From the NCBI GenBank assembly GCA_030035585.1, contig CM057469.1, forward strand, positions 58,297,501 to 58,361,500: DNA of 64,000 nt, in the 5' to 3' direction. The notes under the pieces were generated by a model that saw only the letters and a list, made by a program, of their open reading frames with translations, did not search any database and was not told the DNA's origin. This stretch comes from Dugong dugon (lineage: Eukaryota > Chordata > Mammalia > Sirenia > Dugongidae). Positions 34,642 to 43,158 of the stretch are shown piece after piece (position 1 is the first letter of the stretch; each line of letters opens with the position of its first letter). The position numbers and the translations under genes were made by a program.

Positions 34642-35065
34642 TTTGGAACATTCTATCGATGTGATTTATGGTAAAGGCTTGTTCTTGCTCTGGGGGGTTG
34701 GGGTCTAAGTAGCTAAGGTCAGTTATGTGGGCACTGCATACGTAATGACTAATCCCCCCAAAAAACCTGCACACCCAAACATAGATGAACTGTGCTGGTC
34801 AACGACGCTTCATACGTGTTGTCACACATCACTGATGGGCAAATGTAAAGTATTCCTGTTCAACTCCACTGGGAGTGGACACCTGGAAAATTCTGCTTAC
34901 TTTCTCCTGGACTTTTCCCCATGTACTTTTTCTCTTTGCTAATTTTAAATTATATTCTTTCACTGTAAGTAAATGATAATTGTGGCTATAACAGCTTTTC
35001 AGAGACCTTCGAGTCTTTCTGATAAATTATCAAGCCTGAGCGTGGTCTTGGGGACTCCTGACACA
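34642..35065 (+). mobile_element. Probable ERV-type LTR remnant, right part
   Basis: The order CACACATCACTGATGGGC, CAACTCCACTGGGAGTGG, CCTGGACTTTTCCCCATG, TTTGCTAATTTTAAATTATA, then GTGGTCTTGGGGACTCCTGA resembles the 3' half of an ERVL-class LTR. The family name is uncertain. The SINE plus L1 nest separates it from the left part. Confidence 0.5.
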
Positions 35066-35180
35066 AAATCAATCTCATTCACTTGGGACTGCATGTCTTC
35101 CAAAATGAAAATTTTGTTAATTTTAATAACTCCATCTAAATTTTTGATCAAAACAATTTCTTTTTTATATTTTTTATTTC

Positions 35181-35192
35181 TAGCAGCAAAAC
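35181..35192 (+). repeat. Target duplication, left copy
   Basis: TAGCAGCAAAAC pairs with TAGCAACAAAAC at 35400-35411, with one mismatch. Confidence 0.75.
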
Positions 35193-35399
35193 TGCAAAAC
35201 CAAACCCAGTCATTGAGGCAATTCCAACTCATAGCGAATCTGTAGGACAGAGGAGAACTGCCCCATAGGATTTCCAAGGTCGTACATCTTTTCAGAAGGA
35301 GACCGCCACTCCTTTCTCCTGTGGAGCAGCTGGTAGATTTGAACTGCCAACCTTTTGGTTCGCAGATGAGTGCTTTAGCCACTGCGCTACCAGGGCTCC
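35193..35399 (-). mobile_element. AfroSINE, minus strand, with middle module
   Basis: In reverse it shows the tail CAAAACCAAACCCAGTCATTG, body AGAACTGCCCCATAGGATT, a GAAGGAGACCGCCACTCC middle module, the B box GTAGATTTGAACTGCC and the head CACTGCGCTACCAGGGCTCC. A 12-bp duplication flanks it. Confidence 0.9.
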
Positions 35400-35411
35400 T
35401 AGCAACAAAAC

Positions 35412-37299
35412 AATACCTCTAATATCGTTCAGTGGCCATAAGAGAATGGATAAGACCTTTCAGATTATCTTCTTATCTCAGGCTAGTATTGGCTTTCTGT
35501 AATTAAGAATGTATTTCTTATGCAATTGAAAAGAGTTATACTAAAATAGAGAATTTAGTGTAGGGAAAAAACAAAAACAAAAACAAAAAAACTAGAGCCT
35601 GAGTAGCCCATTGAAAATACTCTTCTGGAGCCAGTGCTTCTTATATTGCACCACACAATTTACTTAACCACTCTCTTTGCCTTTCTTTCTCTTCCCTTTC
35701 TAAAACCATATCATAATAGGCATGTGGAGAAAAGGACCAAAATACAGTGAACAAGCAAAATTTTGAATGTTCAAGACGTTGAGGGATGAGAAAAACAGAT
35801 GAAATATTAAAGTATGTGATTGACTATCTCCTCACATGCGAGATGCAATCTCAGCTGGAGACATTTATATTAGATTTCCTACAAAATTCTTTTCTCTCCC
35901 ATAATACTACTACTCTATTTTTATGCAAGAATATTATGGTTGAGTAGAAACTCAATTCATAGTTAATTATTTTAATTAGGTACATCTCTTCCTAACCAAT
36001 TTAAGATCATTAGTGCCTGAGTTGGTCTCACAACTATATGGATATTTTTTCAAATGCTTTTTGACTCATTGGAAATTTGAGTAGTAAAGATCATTTTATG
36101 GCTTGTAAAACAATTATACTGTGTGTAATCAGCATGTACAAGTGCTACATCCATACTCAATCCTGCAGGGTAAAGTGGTGGGGTAGTTTTGCCAAAAGAG
36201 AGACCGATTAAAGCTAAAGCAAATTTTAAATGAGCCTAGATAATTTTTGCTTTAGCAGAAAAGACAAATACTTCGGACTTATGTGTCAGGGGAAAACAAT
36301 CTACTTTTTTTTTTTTTTTTAAGTTTAAGTCTCATTTTACAAATGACTAAACATCAGATTTTTCCAGGAGATGTAAAAAAGACATTTCATCTAAATGCAT
36401 TGGGTATTGGAGCAAAGAATGAACTAGAAAGGAGCTTTATTCAACTTGCTGCAACATGTTGGTGCCCTGGGAGATTTTTCTATTTAGAAGAGAATCTATT
36501 AAAATATATCTGGATGCAGAGCTGAAAAAGAAGCAGAAATAACGGAAAATCCATTTCTCATTATTTTGGAATTCAGAAGGCTGCTCTCCCTCTCCCCCTC
36601 CTTTCCTTCCTTCCTTTCTTTTCTTTCTATCTGTGTCTCTCCCTGTCTCCCTTCCACCATCTCTCTTCAAATTTTAATCAGGACACTCCATTCATTGAAA
36701 ATACTTTGATTTGATAGCTTGTTAAAATCAAATTGACTATCTTACAATAGGATCCTTTTGTATTTTTGCAAAATTGAAAAATATTATCACATGGCAGGAT
36801 CTGTGTTTGTGAAACAATAGATAGGTTATTTTCTCTTTTACTACATTTGTTTACTGGTGATCTTGCTCTAAAGTTAGTATCATAACTTTCCATGTTGAAA
36901 AAATAAATGTCTTAGAAGATTTCTGGTAATGTGTATTTAAAAAAAAACAACTTTTATATCTTTTTAAGATGTCATAAAATAAAATCTGAAATATTAAAGA
37001 CCTTGTTTGATTAAATTTCTAATTAATTCTCTTGAGAAATTGCTAGTTAGTGCTTACTATATGGGACGTGAATATAAAATGTCTGTGATTAAAATATTTC
37101 AGCATTGATATCAAGAGTCTGCCTGATAGTGTTTCTCTTTGGTATTCGACAATTTTAGTAAATTCGTTACTAAGGGTAGCAGCTATGTAAGTACAAGTAT
37201 ATACACATCCTTTATCTATGATTTTACTAATATTTTCTCTGTTCCATGTGCTTTACTCACATGTGAACAAATGTTTCCTTTAATCTTTAGTGATATTTG
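35412..37299. other. AT-rich intergenic DNA, nothing recognised
   Basis: There are no coding signals here. It includes a (CAAAAA)n-like stretch at 35568-35590, poly-T at 36305-36320 and a CT-rich TTCCTTCC/TTTCT stretch at about 36580-36650. Confidence 0.45.
36580..36650. repeat. Polypyrimidine low-complexity tract
   Basis: An almost pure C/T stretch with TTCC and TTTC units, about 70 bases. Confidence 0.75.
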
Positions 37300-37304
37300 G
37301 TATC
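37300..37304 (+). repeat. LTR target duplication, left copy
   Basis: GTATC matches GTATC at 37788-37792, giving a 5-bp duplication. Confidence 0.75.
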
Positions 37305-37787
37305 TGTGATGGTTAAGATTGTGTGTCAACTTGGCTGGGCCATGATTCTCCGTGTTTTAATGTAATCACTCCCATGATTGAATATACTGTGAGTAGCCAA
37401 TCAGATGAAAGGGAGTCTTCTTGGGGGTGTGGCTCGCATCTGTATATAAGCAGACGTTCTGGCTTTTTGCTTTCTCTGGATCCTGCGGCTGCTTCCTGTT
37501 GTCTCATCTCCTGTTCTTGGGACTTGAGCTGTCAGCTTATCTGCCAAACCTGGGATTCGTCGATCTGTACAGCCTGTGAGTGGGAGCCCTGTTCTCTGAC
37601 CTTCTGATCTTGGGCTTGCCAGCTTCTGCAGCTGTGTGACTTGGGAGAGGCCTCTACCCTGATCCACGGACTTGGGACATTCTAGCCTCTACAATCGTGT
37701 GAGCTGTTTCCTTGATATAATCTCTCTCTCTATGTATATTTATACACTTTACTGGTTTTGCTTCTCTAGAGAACCCAGCCTAAGACA
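37305..37787 (+). mobile_element. Solo ERVL-type (MLT2-like) LTR, plus strand
   Basis: It runs from TGTGATGGTTAAGATTGTGT (then GTCAACTTGGCTGGGCC) to GAGAACCCAGCCTAAGACA, with canonical TG...CA ends and a 5-bp target duplication. A TATATAAG box at about 37442 precedes the likely transcription start. The pattern of CCTCTACAATCGTGTGAGC followed by CTCTAGAGAACCC is typical of the MLT2/ERVL LTR group. The length of 483 bp fits. No internal gag or pol is adjacent, so it is a solo LTR. Confidence 0.82.
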
Positions 37788-37888
37788 GTATCTCACTTAT
37801 TCTTCCTCATTAAATCGTAAGTTCATCAAGGCCAAGAATCTTGTGCTATTGAAATGTTGTCACTGATGGCTAGCACTATATCTAGCTC

Positions 37889-38075
37889 ATAAAAACCAAA
37901 ACCAAACCTGTTGCCTTCAAGTCCATTGTGACTCATGGCAAATCCATGTGTTACAGAGTAGAACTGCTCCATTTCTTGGCTGTAATCTTAATGGAAGCAG
38001 ATTGTCAGGCCTTTCTTCTACAGTACTGCTGGGTGGGTTCAAACTGCACAAACCATTTGTGCCACCCAGGGACCT
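37889..38075 (-). mobile_element. AfroSINE, minus strand (array copy 1)
   Basis: The tail is AAACCAAACCTGTTGCCTTC, the body CAGAGTAGAACTGCTCC, a middle module GGAAGCAGATTGTCAGGCC and the head TGTGCCACCCAGGGACC. The B box area (GGTGGGTTCAAACTGC) is intact enough to recognise. It is the first of five consecutive minus-strand copies. Confidence 0.85.
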
Positions 38076-38077
38076 TT

Positions 38078-38268
38078 AAAAAGAAAAATTTGCTGTCGAG
38101 TCAACTTTGACTCATGGCAACTCCATGTGTGTCAGAGTAGAACTGTGCTCCAGAGGTTTTCAATGGCTGATTTTTTGGAAGTAGATCTCGAGGCCTTTCT
38201 TCCCAGACACCTCTGGGTGGACATGAACTTCTAACCTTTTGGTTAGCAGCTGAGCACACTAAGCTGTA
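38078..38268 (-). mobile_element. AfroSINE, minus strand (array copy 2)
   Basis: A long-bodied type: GCTGTCGAGTCAACTTTGAC tail, GGCTGATTTTTTGGAAGTAG middle block, TGGACATGAACTTCTAACC as altered B box. It starts within a few bases of copy 1, leaving almost no spacer. Confidence 0.85.
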
Positions 38269-38442
38269 TGTTGTTGTTAAGTGCCTTGGAGTCGAGACTC
38301 ATAACGACCCTATATAACAGGGTAGACCTGCCCAATAGGGTTTTCTAGGCTGTAAACTTTACGGGAGCAGGTCGCCAGGTCTTCCTTGCCCAGAGCCACT
38401 GGTTGGGTTTGAATCGTCAACTGTTGCACCACCAGGACCCCT
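38269..38442 (-). mobile_element. AfroSINE, minus strand (array copy 3)
   Basis: It has an RTE-type tail (GTTGTTGTTAAGTGCCTTGG), body GGGTAGACCTGCCCAATAGG, B box GGTTGGGTTTGAATCG and head CTGTTGCACCACCAGGACCC. Confidence 0.85.
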
Positions 38443-38661
38443 TAACCCACCCAAACCGAACCAAACCTGTTGCTGTCGAATTGATTCTAACTCATAGCCA
38501 ACTATATAGGACAGAGTAGAACTGCCCTACAGGGTTTCCAAGGCTGTAATCTTTACGGAAGCAGACTGCCACATCTTTCTCCCATGGAGTGGCAGGTAGG
38601 ATTGAACTGCAGACCTTTTGGTTTGCAGCTGAGCACTTAACTACTGCACCACCAAGGCTCC
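38443..38661 (-). mobile_element. AfroSINE, minus strand (array copy 4)
   Basis: The tail is ACCAAACCTGTTGCTGTCG, the body AGTAGAACTGCCCTACAGGG, the middle module GGAAGCAGACTGCCACATC, the B box GTAGGATTGAACTGCAG and the head CTACTGCACCACCAAGGCTCC. This is a full-length copy with the middle module. Confidence 0.88.
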
Positions 38662-38699
38662 TTCTTTAACTCACACAAGCCCACATAAAAAGTTGAGTT

Positions 38700-38815
38700 A
38701 ATTCAGACTACTAGTGACACAGCAGAACTGCCCCCTAGGGTTTCCAAGGAGCAGCTTGTGGATTCAAACTGCTGACCTTTTGGTTAGCAGAGGAGCTCTT
38801 AACGGCTAAGCCATC
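38700..38815 (-). mobile_element. AfroSINE fragment, minus strand (array copy 5)
   Basis: The body is AGAACTGCCCCCTAGGGTTT, then GTGGATTCAAACTGCTGACC and the head TTAACGGCTAAGCCATCA. The tail is missing or unrecognisable. It closes the array. Confidence 0.75.
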
Positions 38816-39479
38816 AGTGACATAGTAGGAGCTAAACAGATACTAAAAAAAGAACTGTTATGCAGATGGAGGGCAGCAGATAGTGTAAACTGGCTTGCTT
38901 AGCACACATTGTAGCTAAGTCACAAGGGGGAATCTAGTCTTCCTGAAGCAGAGACATCTCGTTTTTCTGGGAAAGTTTTGGTGAACTTCTATTATCCAGT
39001 CCGAAATGTCTTAGGTGCTGAGCAGCCCGGGGGGAAGGTGGTGTTTCATGGAACATTCTTTTATTGTGCTTGAATATTAGGCTAGCCAGTATTTCTGGCT
39101 GTTGGCAGACAAGTCTGCTTCTCTGGCCCTCTCAGAGATTCTATAAGCTACTTGATATATTTTCATAGACACTTTTCTGCTTAATTATCTAGACTGGATT
39201 CTGTTGTTTGTAAACATAAGCATAGATCAATAATCTGAAAGAATGTAATAATGTGATTAGAACAAATTTCTAGATGACTCTAAAGTATGAATTGTTGTTA
39301 AATTTATTTGGGAGGTATGTGAGATGGTAGAAATGGTTGTGGATATGCATAATTTAGTTTTTCATAAATTCTGTCAAAAAGATTTTGGTTCAAAAGTACA
39401 TAAATGTAGTTATTTTGATGTTCATTCAATGAATTTTAATCACTGAATATAAATAGTAATGGTTATATATTGTGTTGTC
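38816..39479. other. Intergenic DNA, nothing recognised
   Basis: Mostly AT-rich with a moderately GC-rich part near 38,940-39,130. No repeat or coding frame could be supported. Confidence 0.45.
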
Positions 39480-39655
39480 TTTTTAAACATTTAAGTGCTT
39501 TCACCTGTTACTTCATTTGATAGTTACAACAACATTAAACAATGTAGGTATTGTCCATGACCTCCATGCTAGTTAGAGGAAAATTCAGGACTAGACATAG
39601 GTGTCTCATTTTTAATTCATCCTCTGTCTAAGGTATATTCACTGCATTACTTCCT
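39480..39655 (+). mobile_element. MIR-type SINE, partial
   Basis: The core is visible in GTGCTTTCACCTGTTACTTC, ATTTGATAGTTACAACAAC and AATGTAGGTATTGTCC, with the right end around GTCTAAGGTATATTCACTGC. Diverged. Confidence 0.55.
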
Positions 39656-40236
39656 TAGGCTACAGCTGGCCTTAAGTACGTAGACAACCATACAGCCTCG
39701 GCATCTACTTTTTTTCTACTTTTATTTAAGGATCAGAAAATCTCAGAACTACTGTCTCTGGGATTTTTAGCTTGAATGACAGGTAGCCTCTATAATTGAT
39801 TAAATTATTAACTAGCTATATGTCAAGTCATTATCTCTAATATGTGGAGGTTGTAATAGCATTGGACATTACTCAAACCTATTTAAATTTCCGTGTGGAA
39901 ATATCAAGAAATCAAATGTTCAGCTTTCAGGATTATATTGCCTGAAAACTAAAAATATTTATGTATTATCTAATTCATTTCATTTAGATGACCTTATTTT
40001 ATACCATAAGAAAAATTGTTTTTAAATCTTATTTGTTCATATAATTTCAAAAAAAGTCTGAATTCCTTTCCCACTAAAGCGTCCATAAGAGGGATGATGA
40101 TATGACATAAAACCTCCATTAATAAGATTTACACTCATCATTGCTACCAAAATGTGATAAAAAAATAGAAGGAATGGTAATAGAATTCTAAGTTTACTTT
40201 TGCATTATCCTAGTCCGTGATAATTTGACTACAACT
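39656..40236. other. AT-rich intergenic DNA, nothing recognised
   Basis: There are no coding frames or repeats here that I can name. Confidence 0.45.
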
Positions 40237-40245
40237 TTTCCTAAA

Positions 40246-40465
40246 CTGAGAAACCCTGGCGGCACAGTGGTTAAAGTGCTCTGCTGCTAACCAAAAGCTC
40301 AGTGGTTCAAACCCACCAGCTGCTCTGCAGGAGAAAGATGTGGCAGTCTGCTTCTGTCTGTAAAGATTTTTAGCTTTGGAAACCCTATGGGGCGGTTCTG
40401 CTTCATCCTATAGGGTCACTATGAAGTCAAAATCGACTTGACAGCAGTGGGTTTGGTATTTTTGA
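40246..40465 (+). mobile_element. AfroSINE, plus strand, with middle module
   Basis: The head is AAACCCTGGCGGCACAGTGG, the B box AGTGGTTCAAACCCACC, the middle module GTGGCAGTCTGCTTCTGTC, the body CATCCTATAGGGTCACTATG and the tail CAGTGGGTTTGGTATT. It is flanked by TTTCCTAAA at 40237-40245 and 40466-40474. Confidence 0.9.
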
Positions 40466-40729
40466 TTTCCTAAATTCTAAACTCTTTATAAAAAAGTTTC
40501 TGTAACTTATGAACATACTGTGTAAACAAATGAAAATATAGGATGTAGAATATGTGGGTAGGTGTCAGGTGCTACTGATACTTGTCTTGTATATAGTCAT
40601 AAAGTCACAAAGCATTTTCAGGACTAGTTGAGGTGAGATCTGGAAAACATACCTCTGATTATTCTTTATTTCTCAAGATTTCACATTTAAAATTTCAGCT
40701 TTGAATTGAGTGGTATATATATATGTATA

Positions 40730-40889
40730 AAACCAAAATTTGTTGCTGTCAAGTTGATTCTGACTCATAGCGCCCCTACAGGACAGAGTAGAACTGCCCC
40801 ATAGGGCTTCTGAGGAGTGACTGGTGGATTTGAACTGCTGACATTTTGGTTAGCAGCCAAACTCTTAACCACTGTGCTACCAGGGCTCC
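40730..40889 (-). mobile_element. AfroSINE, minus strand, short-bodied type
   Basis: The tail is GTTGCTGTCAAGTTGATTC, the body AGTAGAACTGCCCCATAGGG, the B box GGTGGATTTGAACTGC and the head ACCACTGTGCTACCAGGGCT. TATATATAT runs on both sides (40711-40722, 40890-40900) suggest insertion into a TA repeat. Confidence 0.9.
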
Positions 40890-41180
40890 ATATATATATA
40901 CTTATACCTTTTTTTTCCAGAAAAAAATAAATTTGGTGGTACTGAAGCATGTGTATAAATTATTTCTGGATCACACTTCCACGTAATTGGTTTCCTGGGT
41001 TAGTGAGGGGTATTCAGAAGCACATAAAAGTTCTCAAGTCACTAAGACGTGAGTGATACATTGTGATGGTAATTTCACAAATGGTATCCCAGAGTTTTCA
41101 AAGAGCTAATGCCATCTAGACAGTAATTAATTATATCCAGGAGAAAGTGAAATATGTCACTTGATTATAAAATATTTTTC

Positions 41181-41200
41181 AAAAGAAAATTACTTCTCAG
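41181..41200 (+). repeat. L1 target site duplication, left copy
   Basis: AAAAGAAAATTACTTCTCAG, 20 bases, is repeated exactly at 49965-49984. The junction TTTTC/AAAAG fits the L1 endonuclease preference (bottom strand TTTT/GA). Confidence 0.97.
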
Positions 41201-41204
41201 GGGG

Positions 41205-41214
41205 CAAGATGGCG
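41205..41214 (+). promoter_or_regulatory. YY1-like site at L1 5' end
   Basis: CAAGATGGCG, four bases into the element, matches the YY1 core found at the same place in other mammalian L1s, where it positions transcription initiation at the first base. That function is known from human L1; here it is inferred from sequence and position. Confidence 0.7.
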
Positions 41215-41562
41215 CTCTAGGCAGAAACACCACGCCGTCCCTCCACAGCAAAGATCCGAAAAACTAAGCCTAACAGAGAATCAACAATCCTGAAACCCTA
41301 GAACACCAAATGAAGAGATAAAGAACTCAGCCAAACACCAAACGGAGTGAGAATACTAAAAGAGAACGGAGAGCGAGGAGAGACTCAGGCAGAGATTCCT
41401 TACCAGCTAACGCAGCGCGGATCCACCATCTTGGATTCCTATCGGAGACCAGCAAACGGGAGAGCAGCCTTGCAGAGCATCTGGTCGGAGACAGAACGAC
41501 TGGTAAACTGCGGTGCGCGCTCTCCCACCACCCACCCCTCTCCGCCTCAGCTGGGGATCCCC

Positions 41563-41828
41563 TGCTTTCCGTGGCCAGGGTCTCTGGGCTGGAGGGTGCT
41601 GGTGCTTGGATTCCGCGCGCCTGGGCTGGCGGCTTTCTGGGAGCCGTTTGCTGGCAGCTAGCGAACCTTTTTCTGCCGCCTCCCCCTCCTTTTGCCTGGG
41701 TGCCTGGTTCCGAGGGCCGTCTCTGCTCTCTCCTGCGGGGCTGTAGGGCTGCGTGCGGGCGTGTGGCTGTTTCTAGGTCTGGGCTCCCGCGTGGGTGGGA
41801 TCCCGGGGCCTTTGTTCGTTCGCCCCTC
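41563..41828 (+). repeat. L1 promoter monomer 1 (266 bp)
   Basis: It begins TGCTTTCCGTGGCC and runs 266 bp to the next identical start. Contents include GCTTTCTGGGAGCCG, CTTTTTCTGCCGCCTCCCC and GGGCTGTAGGGCTGCG. It differs from monomer 2 by few bases, more at its left end. Confidence 0.93.
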
Positions 41829-42094
41829 TGCTTTCCGTGGCCGGAGTCCCTGAGCAGGGGGGCGCCGGTGCTTGGATTCCGCACGCCCGGGCTGGAGGCT
41901 TTCTGGGAGCCGTTTGCTGGCACCTAGCGAACCTTTTTCTGCCGCCTCCCCCTCCTTTTGCCTGGGTGCCTGGTTCCGAGTGCTGTCTCTGCTCTCTCCT
42001 GCGGGGCTGTAGGGCTGCGTGCGGGCGTGTGGCTGTTTCTAGGTCTGGGCCCCCGCGTGGGTGGGATCCCGGGGCCTTTGTTCGTTCGCCCCTC
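41829..42094 (+). repeat. L1 promoter monomer 2 (266 bp)
   Basis: The same 266-bp unit, with start TGCTTTCCGTGGCC at 41829. There are no length changes relative to its neighbours. Confidence 0.95.
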
Positions 42095-42360
42095 TGCTTT
42101 CCGTGGCCGGAGTCCCTGAGCTGGGGGGCGCCGGTGCTTGGATTCCGCGCGCCCGGGCGGAAGGCTTTCTGGGAGCCGTTTGCCGGCCGCTAGCGAGCCT
42201 TTTTCTGCCGCCTCCCCCTCCTTTAGCCTGGGTGCCTGGTTCCGAGTGCCGTCTCTGCTCTCTCCTGTGGGGCTGTAGGGCTGCGTTCGGGCGTGTGGCT
42301 GTTTCCAGGTCTGGGCTCCCGCGCGGGTGGGATCCTGGGGCCTTTGTTCGTTGGCCCCTC
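42095..42360 (+). repeat. L1 promoter monomer 3 (266 bp)
   Basis: The start TGCTTTCCGTGGCC is at 42095, again exactly 266 bp after the previous one. Minor substitutions distinguish it (GCCGGCCGCTAGCGAGCC in place of GCTGGCACCTAGCGAACC). Confidence 0.95.
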
Positions 42361-42455
42361 TGCTTCCCGTGGCCACGGTCACTTAACCCCGAGACTACCG
42401 GCTTCTTGGAATTCACGCCCCTGAGTGGGGGCTCTCTGGGTCCCATTTGTAGGCA
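42361..42455 (+). repeat. Partial fourth L1 monomer
   Basis: It starts TGCTTCCCGTGGCCACGG, and related order continues to about TCCCATTTGTAGGCACTG. After that the non-repeated part of the 5' UTR begins with a T/C-rich tract (42472-42610). Confidence 0.75.
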
Positions 42456-43158
42456 CTGACTGCTGGTGTTGCCCTTTTTTTTTTTTCTCTCAATTTTATT
42501 TTTCTTCCTTTTTTGATTAGTTTTGTCATCTTTTACCTCTTTTTCTCTTTTGTCTTTCTTCATTGCTTAATTTCTTGTCTCTCTATCTCTTCCTTCTCTT
42601 TCTGATCCCTGAATTCCAGGCGATGTATGCCTCTGTACCTTCTGGCCAGGCTGAGCTGTGAAAATTGAGACCGACTCCCCCAGACCTCATAGCTGCATCG
42701 GTGGGATCCCTGGGAACTTTGCAGTTCTTTAACTTTTCTGATTTTTATTTGGTCATTCTTTCCTTTTCTTTCTCTTCCCCCTTCTGGTTTCCTCCATCCC
42801 ATAGTCTCTCTTCTGTACATTCCAACGACAAGCTCCCCTAGCATTCTTTTATGTTTGTACACTTTTTGCTCCTCCTCCTCTCTCCTCTCTCCCATATCCA
42901 GCTTAGCTTCACACATAACCATCTTCCCGCTGCACCCTACCTACCTGCACTGTGCACTAGACATCACATCACCAAGCGGTGCAGGCACGCCCTATTGGAA
43001 CCTGCCCAGCACTGACTACCGACCGTCCTGGTGGCTGCGGTGAGTGCCACAAGCAACCCATCCCAGTGGCTCCTCCTCAACTAGATCTGCCCAGCTGTAC
43101 CACAAGAACGAAAAAAAAAAAAAATCTACAATCAATAAACGAGAGAAATATCTACTGA

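Larger units (their letters stand above)
41350..42450. promoter_or_regulatory. CpG-rich L1 promoter region
   Basis: This is the only long CpG-dense, GC-rich stretch in an otherwise AT-rich window, made mostly of the 266-bp monomers. In L1 families with monomers the promoter activity resides in them. It is probably a methylation target that behaves like a CpG island. Open frames run through it on both strands because stops are rare in GC-rich DNA. Confidence 0.75.

Noticed and set aside
34999-35382. 127-codon minus-strand frame
   Set aside because: The part at 35193-35382 is a translated AfroSINE and the rest is LTR-like sequence. The peptide SCNWNCLNDW-type motif is a familiar SINE artefact.
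37889-38815. Same-strand repeat array as a CRISPR or tandem satellite
   Set aside because: The units are about 190-220 bp SINEs of different subtypes with tRNA-like heads. There are no short identical repeats with uniform spacers, and the DNA is mammalian.
41327-41923. 198-codon minus-strand open frame in the GC-rich block as a host gene
   Set aside because: It lies inside the L1 5' UTR, across tandem 266-bp monomers. Several other frames on both strands are open too, as expected in GC-rich DNA.
42470-42620. Polypyrimidine tract in the L1 5' UTR as a splice acceptor of a host exon
   Set aside because: It belongs to the L1 element; no coding exon follows before ORF1, although cryptic splicing inside L1 cannot be excluded.
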